NCBI RefSeq assembly: GCF_002091955.1
Contig: NZ_MKKY01000059.1
Coordinates: forward strand, 79,011-143,010
Origin: Rhodococcus sp. 1168
GTDB lineage: Bacteria > Actinomycetota > Actinomycetes > Mycobacteriales > Mycobacteriaceae
Reading direction: 5' to 3'
DNA length: 64,000 nucleotides
Part shown: piece by piece, positions 9,174-20,072 of the stretch
How positions within the stretch are numbered: the first letter of the stretch is position 1
Layout: each line of letters starts with the position of its first letter
Made by a program: the position numbers and the translations under genes
Notes under the pieces: model-generated
The model's input: only the letters and a program-made list of their open reading frames with translations
Told to the model about the DNA's origin: nothing
Databases searched by the model: none

Positions 9174-9962
9174 GTGTCTGCACCTACGACAGTCGACTAC
9201 CGAAATACAACCACTACCGCGAACTGGGGTTCGCGTGCCGCCCGGTTGAAGCTTTCAGGGATGCGTCGGCCCGTCGACGCATCATTCGGCCCGAAGTTCA
9301 GCCACTGCGAGGGATCTATGACTCTCGTTGCGGCAATGCCTTCTGCAGCGCCGGACCTCTGGACGAGGTATGTCGACGGTGCTTGGTCGTCGTACTCGCG
9401 CCACGGTGTGACGTGTGCTCTCGACATCGACGAAGTGGAATCGGGCGCGACGACAGCGTTGTTCTATGTCGTTCTCGGACCGGACGGGGATATGCTCGGT
9501 GGTGTTCGGGCGCAGGGTCCTTATACCTATGTCGAGCAGTCGCATGTTCTGACCGAATGGGCGGACTCACCGGGGCTCGACGTGGTCAGAAGTCAACTCA
9601 GGACTCGACTTCCGCACGGAATCATCGAGATGAAGAGCGCATGGGTACGAGAAGGGGCGCCGGCACGGGTGATTTCGGGACTGTTGGCGCGAACGGCTCT
9701 GCCGACCATCGAACTGACGGGGAGCAGGTATTTGTTTGCAAGTGCTGCCGACCATGTACTTCGTCAATGGGAAACATCCGGAGGGCGAATCGACACAACT
9801 GTGCCCGCTGCTGCGTATCCCAGCGATCAGTACCGCACTCGTTTGATGTGGTGGGATCGGGAGACCATTGCACGAGAAGCTCATGCAGAGGTCTGGGGCC
9901 TTATGGAAAGCGATGCGCGCGCATTGACCGGAAACGGTTATCACTCTTTTGCAGTCGCATAG
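9174..9962 (+). CDS. Unrecognised protein, possible GNAT-fold acyltransferase
   Basis: A 262-residue protein starting at GTG 9174 behind TAGGAGAAACC. It resembles the FeeM-like N-acyl amino acid/autoinducer synthase group only in outline: a strand pair TTALFYVVLGPDGDMLGGVRAQGPY, an acidic loop VLTEWADSPG, and IIEMKSAWV. No motif settles it. It is cytosolic, with no signal peptide. It is divergent from the ThiF-type gene and convergent with a GGDEF gene 28 bases away. Homologues beside Rv1355c-type genes would help to define it. Confidence 0.45.
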   Translation: MSAPTTVDYRNTTTTANWGSRAARLKLSGMRRPVDASFGPKFSHCEGSMTLVAAMPSAAPDLWTRYVDGAWSSYSRHGVTCALDIDEVESGATTALFYVVLGPDGDMLGGVRAQGPYTYVEQSHVLTEWADSPGLDVVRSQLRTRLPHGIIEMKSAWVREGAPARVISGLLARTALPTIELTGSRYLFASAADHVLRQWETSGGRIDTTVPAAAYPSDQYRTRLMWWDRETIAREAHAEVWGLMESDARALTGNGYHSFAVA

Positions 9963-9990
9963 TGGACATCGACGCTCCGGCCGCGGGGAA

Positions 9991-11142
9991 CTATCTCCGA
10001 GGGGACAACGATTCATCGATCTGCCGCGTCGAGTTCCATGTGACCATAATCGTGCCGGCGTGGGACGCACGGTCACGGCCACTGGATTTGGCTACGTAGA
10101 GGGCGTTGTCCGCTGCGTGCATGAGCGTATCGATGACTTGCTCGACGTGGGGACTCTCGAAATCCCCGTTGATACTGAGCCTGGGATCGAGGACAGCGCG
10201 GACGTCGGCCGTCACCGATCCGATACTGACGGTGACCTCGCATTCGGAGCGGACCCGTTCCAAAATGTTCGATTCGAAACAACGATTTTCGGTAAGGGGG
10301 GTCAATACCAGAAATTCTTCGCCACCGATGCGAGAGACGATCGTTCCTTTCGATCCTGTCTCCTCGGTTGCATGAACGAGGGCATCAGCAATAGTCACGA
10401 GTATGAGATCGCCTGCAGCGTGGCCATGACTGTCGTTCACGGCCTTGAAATGGTCGATGTCGATGACATGGGCGGACAACTGGCTGCGGCTGTCGCACGT
10501 CCGGTCGAGCAACGCTTCGACCTGTGTCATCATGCCGCGGCGATTGAGCAGACCCGTGAGCGGATCGGTGTTCGCCAAGACATTGAGGCGCTTGTTGACG
10601 GTGAGTAGAGACCGGCGAAGCGTCGCGATCAGAATCACCGGCACCAGCACAGATGTTGCTCCCGCACCGATAGCGACGATAGTGACCGCAAAGCCTGAGG
10701 GCGACAGACTGACGAAAGACAACCACGTCGCCATTGCCACCGAACCTGCGGTGAGCGCAGTAGTCATGCGGGGCGATGAACCGGAGGCTGCAATTGCAGG
10801 TACAACGGCAAGCAGCGACGTCACTGCCCGCGTACCGGCGGGATCGGCGATGAGGTAAGCCGAAATTGCGACGCCGATCATGCCTCCTGCACCGAGGGCA
10901 GCGAACTGCCCATCTGTCAGTTTGCCGATCTGCGCGGCGTACAGCACGGTAATCGCGGTGAAAACGACGATCGCAGTCAGAAGGGGTAGCGCACCCTCGC
11001 GAAGGAACGATGGTGAGATCAGCGCAATTGCCAGTAGCGGCAGCGCCCCAGAGGCGCTCGTGATCACCATCGTTGTCCGCGTGTCGAATCGCGTCCAGAA
11101 CGACTTCGATTCGGACTTGGTTCGGCGCAAGATGGCGCTCAT
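9991..11142 (-). CDS. Membrane-bound GGDEF diguanylate cyclase
   Basis: A 383-residue protein with about six hydrophobic segments in residues 25-180, then a GGDEF domain beginning NTDPLTGLLNRRG. The domain includes HVIDIDHFKAVNDSHGH and the active-site loop RIGGEEF near residue 275, which should make cyclic di-GMP. The usual RxxD inhibitory site just before the loop is absent (TIVSR instead), suggesting weak product inhibition. No EAL domain is present. A 17-bp tandem duplication covers the start codon. The M. tuberculosis counterpart Rv1354c is likewise next to the ThiF-type gene. Confidence 0.9.
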   Translation of the reverse strand: MSAILRRTKSESKSFWTRFDTRTTMVITSASGALPLLAIALISPSFLREGALPLLTAIVVFTAITVLYAAQIGKLTDGQFAALGAGGMIGVAISAYLIADPAGTRAVTSLLAVVPAIAASGSSPRMTTALTAGSVAMATWLSFVSLSPSGFAVTIVAIGAGATSVLVPVILIATLRRSLLTVNKRLNVLANTDPLTGLLNRRGMMTQVEALLDRTCDSRSQLSAHVIDIDHFKAVNDSHGHAAGDLILVTIADALVHATEETGSKGTIVSRIGGEEFLVLTPLTENRCFESNILERVRSECEVTVSIGSVTADVRAVLDPRLSINGDFESPHVEQVIDTLMHAADNALYVAKSSGRDRASHAGTIMVTWNSTRQIDESLSPRR

Positions 11143-11165
11143 GTATCAGTCGCGCTCATGTATCA
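11135..11165 (-). repeat. 17-bp tandem duplication of the GGDEF gene start, with a 6-codon upstream ORF
   Basis: GCGCTCATGTATCA occurs at 11135-11148 and again at 11152-11165. On the minus strand this gives two copies of the start ATG AGC GC. The upstream copy reads ATG, five codons and TGA (11159-11139), ending inside the true start codon as ATGA. Translation of the short frame could couple to the cyclase. Confidence 0.6.
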
Positions 11166-11274
11166 ATAGCCTCGGTTCGCCGCCGGATGTAGCCGACAGC
11201 ATATCGCGGGACAGTCAGCCCGACGATCTTGATGCCCCGGCGCGGTGGACTTTTTCTATCGCCGTGATGGCAGG

Positions 11275-13347
11275 CTATGTCGCGAGCGGGGTTTGCGGCG
11301 AGGACTGAATCAGTAGACGCTTGATCACCTTGCCGGTAGCTGTCCGCGGAAGCTCGTCGAGAAACGTGACGTCGCGAGGCACCGAAAATCGGCTCAGCCG
11401 ATTTCTGATGTAGAGACGAACCATGTCGTCGTCCAGTCCTGCGGTGCCGCGCATCACGACGAATGCGGCCAGTCTCTGACCGTATTCCTTGTCCGATACA
11501 CCTACCACTGCGACCTCGCCGACCTGAGGAAGATGAGCAATCGCATCCTCGACAGGACCAGGAAAGACGTTCTCTCCACCTGAGATGATCATCTCGTCGT
11601 CCCGCCCGCAAACGAACAATCGGTCATTGCAATCCAGGTAGCCCAGATCGCCGGTGTCCATCATGTCCGCCCCCAGGCCCGCTGTGACAGCAGGCGTAGC
11701 GCCGTTGGTGTATCCGTTGAACAGCATGTCGTTACCCACGAAAATTCTGCCGACGGAGCCGCGTGGAACCGGATCCCCTCCGCCGTCGAGAATGGCCAGA
11801 AGAGTTCCGAGCGGGGGTTTTCCGGCCGTCGTAGGCGCAGCTCTGAGATCGGCAGGCCCAGCGACCGTCGCCCACGACACCTCTGTAGAACCGTAAAAGT
11901 TGTACAGAACGTCACCGAAGGTGTCCATGAAACGAGTGACCATGGATCCTGCCAGAACCGATCCGCTGCATGCGACTACCCGCAGACTCGAGGTGTCGTA
12001 CCGCGCACGGACGTCTGCGGGCAACTCGAGGATGCGTTGGAGCATGATCGGCACCGCTATGACCGAGGTGCAACGATTCTCTGCAATCGCTCGCAAGCAG
12101 GATTCAGGTTCGAATCTGTCCTGCAACACAACCGTCGATCGCAGCGGTGTACTGAGCTGAAGTGCCGCGAGACCCCAGCTGTGGAACAGCGGGGCGGCGA
12201 TCATCATTCTCTCGTTCACCCGCAGCGGCATCTTCGACAACATCGCCGCGATCGTTCCGAACCCCTTGGCTGTGGGGCGGAATGCGCCTTTGGGTGTTCC
12301 ACTCGTTCCGGAGGTGAGAACCACCAGCGTTCCTGGGTGTTCGGGCCGAACGAATGTCGCGGACGGGGGTGCCACCAGCTGCTCGAGCAGACGCCTGCCA
12401 GGCACGGTCGAGCGCGAGGAGAGGCTGATTCTTGGCACTTCCTGGGCCACATGCGAGACGATCGAGTCGAACTCGTCGTCGGCGAACAATGCTTTCAGCT
12501 GATGGTGGTCGGCGATACTTTCGATCTGGCGTGCTGCCAGGCCGGTGTTCAACAGCACCACGTCTACCCCGAGCAATCCGCAGGCGACGGTGCATTCGGT
12601 CATCGCGATGTGATTGCGCGCCAGCACCCCGACGGTATCTCCGGAGCGCAGACCCATCGTGTACAGACCCGCAGCTATGCGGTGTGAGCGCTGATGTACT
12701 TCTGCGAACGTCCGAGTCCCTCGGTCGTCGATAAGTGCGATGGCGTCCGGTGATGTCGCCGCGGAGGCACCGAACCCGCCGCCCAGTGTGAAACCCCATC
12801 TGGACAACGAACTCAGTTGTCGAAATGCGAGATCTGGGCGTGCAGTGCGGATGACACCGGTTTTGTACATTGTCTTGGCGATATCGAGTTGCATGGTCCT
12901 GGGGTTGCCCGAACCGGAAAGAATAGAGGTCGGCTTCCCCGCCAGGTAGTCGGCAAGGTGCGCGAACCCTGTTCGCAACCAGTCGCATACAACGCCGTTG
13001 CGGTCGGGAACAGGGGAGTACGCACCGTTCAGAGATGCTTTGAACACGGTCACGTCGACTGTGCATCGCCCGGGGGAAACCTCGGTGAGGTGGACGTTGA
13101 CGAATCCACCGGAATCGAGATGAGTGATCGACATCGTCGTTCTCACATAATCGAGATCGAGCCTCAGAGCGTGATCGATACCGTCGGCCCTGGCCGTGAA
13201 CGCTCCCGGAATCGACTCCGAGACCGGCAGGCAGGACTCGAGCCCCATGAAGAACCGGCAATACCATTCCGGCGCAGTCACGATTTCCCAGACTTGATCT
13301 TTCGAATGTTCGAAGTCGATGGTCACATCGATCACGTCGGACAACAT
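11275..13347 (-). CDS. SRPBCC domain fused to acyl-CoA synthetase (FadD-like)
   Basis: A 690-residue protein from ATG 13347. Residues 1 to about 150 look like an SRPBCC/polyketide-cyclase fold (VTIDFEHSKDQVWEIVTAPEWYCRFF at the start). From about residue 205 on it is an ANL-family adenylating enzyme with the P-loop LTSGTSGTPKGA, YGSTE, TGDLGYLD and the C-terminal lysine motif PRTATGKVIKR. It should activate a carboxylic acid to its CoA ester. Fusion with an SRPBCC lipid-binding domain is unusual and might deliver a hydrophobic substrate. A longer upstream frame exists, but the domain pattern begins at 13347. Confidence 0.85.
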   Translation of the reverse strand: MLSDVIDVTIDFEHSKDQVWEIVTAPEWYCRFFMGLESCLPVSESIPGAFTARADGIDHALRLDLDYVRTTMSITHLDSGGFVNVHLTEVSPGRCTVDVTVFKASLNGAYSPVPDRNGVVCDWLRTGFAHLADYLAGKPTSILSGSGNPRTMQLDIAKTMYKTGVIRTARPDLAFRQLSSLSRWGFTLGGGFGASAATSPDAIALIDDRGTRTFAEVHQRSHRIAAGLYTMGLRSGDTVGVLARNHIAMTECTVACGLLGVDVVLLNTGLAARQIESIADHHQLKALFADDEFDSIVSHVAQEVPRISLSSRSTVPGRRLLEQLVAPPSATFVRPEHPGTLVVLTSGTSGTPKGAFRPTAKGFGTIAAMLSKMPLRVNERMMIAAPLFHSWGLAALQLSTPLRSTVVLQDRFEPESCLRAIAENRCTSVIAVPIMLQRILELPADVRARYDTSSLRVVACSGSVLAGSMVTRFMDTFGDVLYNFYGSTEVSWATVAGPADLRAAPTTAGKPPLGTLLAILDGGGDPVPRGSVGRIFVGNDMLFNGYTNGATPAVTAGLGADMMDTGDLGYLDCNDRLFVCGRDDEMIISGGENVFPGPVEDAIAHLPQVGEVAVVGVSDKEYGQRLAAFVVMRGTAGLDDDMVRLYIRNRLSRFSVPRDVTFLDELPRTATGKVIKRLLIQSSPQTPLAT

Positions 13348-13465
13348 AGCTGTTCCGCCCCCAGTCAGACGTGCGCCCCACCAGTGCGGGGATTGCTTGA
13401 TCCAAACCCAATATCGGATGGTAGACGGCAACGTGCACGCCTGAGCAGCGTTCGGGAAAGGTTTT

Positions 13466-14449
13466 TCAGATCAGGCTGGACGCGCCCGAGTGCCACGCCG
13501 TCAGTACTCGGTCACCCAGCGCAGCGTCGACGAAATCGAGTGCGCGCATCCCGAAGACGATGTCGGACTCGAGATGGGGTTCGGTACGAATGAGGCCGCC
13601 GACGACGTCGTGACGCAATAGTTGCTCGTGCACGGCGTCTGCTTCGACGTGCTCGGCGTAGAACGCGATGCAGGCCTGCGGTGCAGCCAGCCGCTCGAGG
13701 CCGGTGACCAACCGCTGTGACCCGGGCGAGGACGTGATCTCAGTGGCAGCGAAGTGCCCGACCGTCGCGCCGCGCAGTCCCCGGTGCAGACCGAAGAGTG
13801 ACATCAAATTGACCCAGGCGAGCGTCTCGGCAGGCACTCGATCGGTATATCCGAGGTAAGTCGAATCAAGGTCCGCGGCATCCATGAGGTCTGCCCACAA
13901 CTTCTGATGTACTCGCTCACCGCGCCCGCCGCCGTACTCGTCGAACTCGACCGCAACGTACGACGCTTTTGCCTGTCCGTGCAGCCGAGGGATCGCCCAT
14001 GCGTGCGGGTCGGCTTCCTTGAGATGGTAGATCGACCGGTGAACGAAGTACTCGCGCATGTGTTCCCACGAACCTTCGTCGCGCAGATACCAGGAAGGCC
14101 CGGTACCCGAAGAATGCGCTACGGACAAGTGCTCCATTTCGGCAGTCGCGTCGTCGCCTGGCTCGACGCTGTCGCGAAGATACGACATGAACGACCCTTC
14201 CAAGCCTGCGCGGAATCGCAGCACATCCGGATCCCATTCCCAGCGGTCGTCGACTCCGGCGAAGCCTCGGTAGTGCAACTCGTAGCAGATGGCCAACGCC
14301 ACATGGAGGTCCCGAGACATCGGATCCACTCCACCGGCAGTAGGGGGCGCAGTTGTCGACTTACCGGTGATGAAGTCCATGACACCGGCCGACAAGGGGC
14401 CACAGGGTGCAGGTAGGGGAGGCGACGACACGAGTGCAGTACTTGTCAT
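13466..14449 (-). CDS. Iron-containing redox enzyme, haem-oxygenase-like fold
   Basis: A 327-residue protein of the haem-oxygenase-like diiron group. Diagnostic stretches are EHMREYFVHRSIYHLKEADPH (with E and H ligands), AIPRLHGQAKASYVAVEFDEYGGG and a C-terminal YAEHVEADAVHEQ helix carrying E-x2-H type ligands. Members of this superfamily oxidise or cleave small substrates at a non-haem diiron site. The substrate is unknown. It stands alone, 118 bases from the ligase fusion start and convergent with nothing. Confidence 0.8.
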   Translation of the reverse strand: MTSTALVSSPPLPAPCGPLSAGVMDFITGKSTTAPPTAGGVDPMSRDLHVALAICYELHYRGFAGVDDRWEWDPDVLRFRAGLEGSFMSYLRDSVEPGDDATAEMEHLSVAHSSGTGPSWYLRDEGSWEHMREYFVHRSIYHLKEADPHAWAIPRLHGQAKASYVAVEFDEYGGGRGERVHQKLWADLMDAADLDSTYLGYTDRVPAETLAWVNLMSLFGLHRGLRGATVGHFAATEITSSPGSQRLVTGLERLAAPQACIAFYAEHVEADAVHEQLLRHDVVGGLIRTEPHLESDIVFGMRALDFVDAALGDRVLTAWHSGASSLI

Positions 14450-14573
14450 CGGTCCTGTCTACCCCTTCCGGCCGAAGCCAATCTCCTCTCGGGCGTCAGA
14501 GAGGAGATTGGCGAGGGCACAGGCCGCCCGCCACAACGGTTGACCTGCTGCGTCGGACGGACGATCATTCTGC

Positions 14574-16841
<2,268 letters not shown>

Positions 16842-17285
16842 TCATGAATGTGATCGTGAACTCTGTGGGGACTTGCAATCGGGGCAGATGCCCCAGAACA
16901 CGACCTCGGCTTCGGATACCGCGAATCCCCGAGTGTCGGACGCGGTGAGACACGGAGCCGATCCGACCGTGCAATCGACGTCGGAAATGGCCCCGCACGA
17001 GGTGCACACGAGGTGGTGGTGGTTGTCGCCGACTCTGGACTCGTACCGCGCGACGGAACCGGCGGGTTGGATGCGTCGAACGAGCTGTGCGGCCGTCAAT
17101 GCGCTGAGCACGTCGTAGACGGCCTGTCTCGAGACGACCGGCAGTACAGCGCGAACTACGGCATGGATGGACTCGGTGTCCGAGTGCGGGTACGTGTGCA
17201 CCGCGTCGAGTACTTCGATGCGAGGGCGCGTGACACGAAGTGCTGCATCGCGCAACATCTCCCGGTAGTGGGCCCTCGAGGTCAC
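16842..17285 (-). CDS. furA: FurA peroxide/iron-responsive repressor
   Basis: A 147-residue Fur-family repressor from GTG 17285, which gives the same length as M. tuberculosis FurA; the open frame to 17321 begins with an unlikely TTG. It has the winged helix (SRQAVYDVLSALTAAQLVRRIQ), the regulatory site RVGDNHHHLVC and zinc cysteines CTSCG and CPDC. It acts on its own promoter and on katG downstream. No ribosome-binding site precedes the GTG, which fits the leaderless furA message known in mycobacteria. Confidence 0.93.
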   Translation of the reverse strand: MTSRAHYREMLRDAALRVTRPRIEVLDAVHTYPHSDTESIHAVVRAVLPVVSRQAVYDVLSALTAAQLVRRIQPAGSVARYESRVGDNHHHLVCTSCGAISDVDCTVGSAPCLTASDTRGFAVSEAEVVFWGICPDCKSPQSSRSHS

Positions 17286-17321
17286 CCCTGTGATACGACT
17301 CTCATTTCTTGAACAAGTCAA
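17286..17321 (-). promoter_or_regulatory. furA-katG promoter and probable FurA operator
   Basis: On the minus strand the 36 bases before the furA GTG contain TTGACT, the dyad CTTG-TT-CAAG and TATCAC close to the start codon. An AT-richer palindrome here fits autoregulation by FurA and a leaderless transcript. Exact boxes are inferred; the spacing between TTGACT and TATCAC is rather long. Confidence 0.45.
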
Positions 17322-17413
17322 GTATTCGCCCGATGGTTCGAAGCCTCCGTCGATCTCGAACTCGTGGTAGACAGATCGCGTTCGGTTGAGCGTTCGAGGT
17401 CGGGTGGTCGGAG

Positions 17414-18343
17414 ATGGTGGGCAACAGTAGCGTGTGGTCGCGCCCGAACCAATCGATGCGCCCGTCGTCGATCGTCAGCGTCCTGTTCGTTCTCGGCATG
17501 GTGACCAGTTGGCTTTTGCTGTACTCGGTCAGCATTCTCGGTGCGCTGTGGAGAATGCGGGAGCCCAACGCGCCGGCCCCAGTGCTGAGCGTGTCGGATC
17601 AACGTGCCGACCTTGTTGTGCTGGCGGTCCAAATGTCGTTGGGGTTCATAGCCATCGGGCTGACACTCCTCCTACGACGACGTACTCTCGCCGCAGTGTT
17701 GCCCGAGCGCCGCGGAACCGCTCTCGATGCGTCCATCGCATGGTGCGCGGCCATCGCAGGTGCATCAGCGGTCGTGTTGGTTCTCGGCCAGCTAGGTCTC
17801 GTGCGGTTCGACTTCTCGGTGCCGGCGGTGGTGGCGTCCCCATGGTTGGCGGTTGCTTCGGCGTTGGCCACCGGGTTGCGTGAAGAGCCACTCCTAGCGG
17901 CGCTGCCCGTTCTCCTTCTTGCGGGTCGTTTGCCGATCGGATGGATTATGGTTCTCGCCGCCACCATGCGGGGCCTGCTCTACGTTTACCCCGGCTTCGG
18001 GGGGTTCGTGTGGGCGTTCCTATGGGGCGCAGCCGCGGTGTGGGTCTACTTCCGGTTCCGAAGACTGTGGGTCCTCATACTTCTCCACGGTCTGGTGATG
18101 AACATGCAAGCGCTCGACCGTGTCATCTCCGACGACAACGCAGCGACCATTTTGCAATGGTGCAACATACTGGTCCTTTTCGGTGCGTTGCTGTATTGGC
18201 TCGTACCTCGTGCGCTCGACGCGGTGCTGCCGGGCGAATCGGAGACCCCGTCCGTCGACGGACACACCGGCTCGGACGCGGTCGCCGTGCACGACGTTCC
18301 GCCGACAGTGCAGCTTCCCACCGAAGATGCAGACAGAGTGTGA
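17414..18343 (+). CDS. CPBP-type intramembrane protease-like protein
   Basis: A protein of up to 309 residues with about eight hydrophobic segments; ATG 17456 is an alternative start. The CPBP (Abi) pattern is visible: a glutamate pair in GLREEPLLAALPVLL, then an arginine/aromatic helix FGGFVWAFLWGAAAVWVYFRF and a histidine in LILLHGLVMN. Members are membrane proteases or membrane scaffold proteins. The last 60 residues are hydrophilic and probably cytosolic. The target is unknown. A small glycine-rich membrane protein gene follows after 31 bases. Confidence 0.7.
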   Translation: MVGNSSVWSRPNQSMRPSSIVSVLFVLGMVTSWLLLYSVSILGALWRMREPNAPAPVLSVSDQRADLVVLAVQMSLGFIAIGLTLLLRRRTLAAVLPERRGTALDASIAWCAAIAGASAVVLVLGQLGLVRFDFSVPAVVASPWLAVASALATGLREEPLLAALPVLLLAGRLPIGWIMVLAATMRGLLYVYPGFGGFVWAFLWGAAAVWVYFRFRRLWVLILLHGLVMNMQALDRVISDDNAATILQWCNILVLFGALLYWLVPRALDAVLPGESETPSVDGHTGSDAVAVHDVPPTVQLPTEDADRV

Positions 18344-18374
18344 CCGGTCGAGCGATCGAAAGAGATTGTGGGAT

Positions 18375-18611
18375 ATGGCAATGAGCACAAGGCGATCAGC
18401 CCGACGCCTCGGTGAGTCGTTGCCTGGCATCGGTATATGTATGGGCGCCGGGGTAGGTATCACTATCGGCGTCGCCGTCGGCGGCGCGCCCGGTATAGCG
18501 GTCGGAATCGTTGTGGGCGCAGGTCTGGGACTGGTTGGGGGGTCGATCGCGTCGTTATGTGGACCCGGTATTCGTGCGAGAGCTCGGCGTCGCGCGATGA
18601 GTAGGATGTAG
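18375..18611 (+). CDS. Small glycine-rich membrane protein
   Basis: A 78-residue protein with basic ends (STRRSARRLG and RARARRRAMSRM) and a central hydrophobic, glycine-rich run of about 45 residues (GAGVGITIGVAVGGAPG...). It probably forms one or two transmembrane helices of glycine-zipper type. ATG 18375 or ATG 18381 could be the start; the ribosome-binding site is weak. I do not recognise a family. It may be co-transcribed with the CPBP gene. Confidence 0.55.
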   Translation: MAMSTRRSARRLGESLPGIGICMGAGVGITIGVAVGGAPGIAVGIVVGAGLGLVGGSIASLCGPGIRARARRRAMSRM

Positions 18612-18644
18612 CAACCGTTCCGCACACCGACCGAGGAGTTGTCG

Positions 18645-18776
18645 ATGCCCGAGTTCGACCAGCAGGTCGTCGCGGCGTTCGGCATCCATTGTGGCGTTTC
18701 CGGTGGTCGATCCAGCGGCGAAGTTCTGTGCAACGTTCGCGTAGTGAAATCCGTCCCGACATGGATTCTGTCGTGA
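18645..18776 (+). CDS. Possible 43-residue protein overlapping the NUDIX start
   Basis: ATG 18645 lies six bases after GAGGAG, the best ribosome-binding site in this gap. The frame (MPEFDQQVVAAFGIHCG...) ends at 18776 and overlaps the NUDIX start at 18761. It might be a leader that couples translation to the NUDIX gene. There is no recognisable domain and it may be chance. Confidence 0.28.
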   Translation: MPEFDQQVVAAFGIHCGVSGGRSSGEVLCNVRVVKSVPTWILS

Positions 18777-19387
18777 TCGCGGCCGAACGGCTGGAACGTT
18801 CGTCGATCGTGTCCGCATTGTCGGAATTCGATTCTCAGCGGATGGCGGTCGGCGACATGCGAACAGCCGCTGTGGCGATAGCTATCGGTGGTGAACCGAA
18901 CCGACGACGGATGCTTCTCACCATGCGTCCCTCGCGTCTGCGAGCTCATCCGGGGCAGTTCGCCTTGCCAGGAGGTGGCATCGACCCGGGGGAGTCGGCG
19001 GAGGACGCTTGCCTGCGTGAACTAGGCGAGGAGCTGAACCTGCATGTTTCTCCGCAGGACATCCTTGGCCGGCTCGACGATTACAGCACTCGATCGGGGT
19101 ATGTGATCACGCCTTTCGTCGTGTGGGTGGGCGATACGTTGAAGCAGGTCGTGCCGAACGTGGTCGAGGTAGAGATGGTGTACGAGGTCGACGCTTCGGA
19201 GATCGATACAGACCCGAGGTTCGTGGCGATCCCAGAATCGGACCGGCCCGTGATCCAGTGGCCGTTCCGAGATTCGCTGGTACACGCCCCGACCGGTGCA
19301 GTCGTTCACCAGTTCCGCGAAGTCGTTTTCCATCGGCGTCACACTCGCGTGGCAGACTTCGAGCAACCGGTGTTCGCGTGGCGGTGA
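18761..19387 (+). CDS. NUDIX hydrolase, CoA pyrophosphatase-like
   Basis: A 208-residue protein from ATG 18761. The NUDIX box is complete: GGGIDPGESAEDACLRELGEELNL, with the catalytic REx2EE. The preceding RPSRLRAHPGQFALPGGGID matches the LLTxRSxxLRxHxGQxxFPGG signature of the CoA pyrophosphatase group, so CoA or a related nucleoside diphosphate is the likely substrate. It opens the conserved cluster and is followed 73 bases later by a phosphatidyltransferase gene. Confidence 0.85.
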   Translation: MDSVVIAAERLERSSIVSALSEFDSQRMAVGDMRTAAVAIAIGGEPNRRRMLLTMRPSRLRAHPGQFALPGGGIDPGESAEDACLRELGEELNLHVSPQDILGRLDDYSTRSGYVITPFVVWVGDTLKQVVPNVVEVEMVYEVDASEIDTDPRFVAIPESDRPVIQWPFRDSLVHAPTGAVVHQFREVVFHRRHTRVADFEQPVFAWR

Positions 19388-19460
19388 CTTTTCACCCCGC
19401 GTGTGGGTACCAGTCCGGCCTCAATCAGGGCGTCGACGACAAAGGATCGAGGTGTGGGTG

Positions 19461-20072
19461 GTGAGCGATCCGGGTTCCGATGCCGATCTCAGCAGCAGAA
19501 TTCTCACCGTGCCCAACGTGCTCAGCACGCTTCGGTTGCTGGCGATTCCACTGTTCCTCTATCTGCTCCTCGTTCCTGAGGCAGACGGATGGGCGCTGAC
19601 AGTTTTGTTGCTCAGCGGAGCAACCGATTGGCTCGACGGAAAGCTTGCACGGGCGCTCGATCAGTCATCGCGATTGGGTGCGCTTCTCGACCCGTTGGTG
19701 GATCGACTGTCGGTCGTGAGCGCGCTCGCTGCATTCGTTGCCCGTGGGATCATCCCGTGGTGGGTGGCGGCGATTCTGATCGGACGCGACCTCGTCCTCG
19801 CAGGTACTTTGCTGATCTACCGCAGGCGCGGACTACCGCCCCCAGAGGTGATCTATCTGGGGAAAGCAGCAACCTTCGTGATCATGGTCGCACTACCAGT
19901 ACTTCTCGGCGCCACCGGAGAATCGGTGGTGGCGGACGTGCTCACGCCGATCGGATTCTCGCTGATCATTTGGGGGACGGCACTTTATGCCTGGACCGGA
20001 GTGCTTTACACCTACAAAGCATCGATCGTGGCGAAGACGATCCCGAGGAGCCAGAATCAGCGTGTTTCGTGA
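19461..20072 (+). CDS. CDP-alcohol phosphatidyltransferase (PgsA2/Rv1822-like)
   Basis: A 203-residue membrane enzyme with the CDP-alcohol phosphatidyltransferase signature D-G-x2-A-R-x8-G-x3-D-x3-D: DWLDGKLARALDQSSRLGALLDPLVDR. Five to six hydrophobic helices surround it. It should make phosphatidylglycerophosphate, cardiolipin or a related phospholipid at the inner membrane. GTG 19461 was chosen because of a GAGG eight bases upstream; 19452 and 19458 are alternatives. It corresponds to Rv1822 in the mycobacterial order, and its stop overlaps the next start. Confidence 0.88.
   Translation: MSDPGSDADLSSRILTVPNVLSTLRLLAIPLFLYLLLVPEADGWALTVLLLSGATDWLDGKLARALDQSSRLGALLDPLVDRLSVVSALAAFVARGIIPWWVAAILIGRDLVLAGTLLIYRRRGLPPPEVIYLGKAATFVIMVALPVLLGATGESVVADVLTPIGFSLIIWGTALYAWTGVLYTYKASIVAKTIPRSQNQRVS

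Noticed and set aside
16842..17321. FurA starting at TTG 17321
   Set aside because: The extra 12 residues lack similarity, and GTG 17285 gives exactly the length of mycobacterial FurA.
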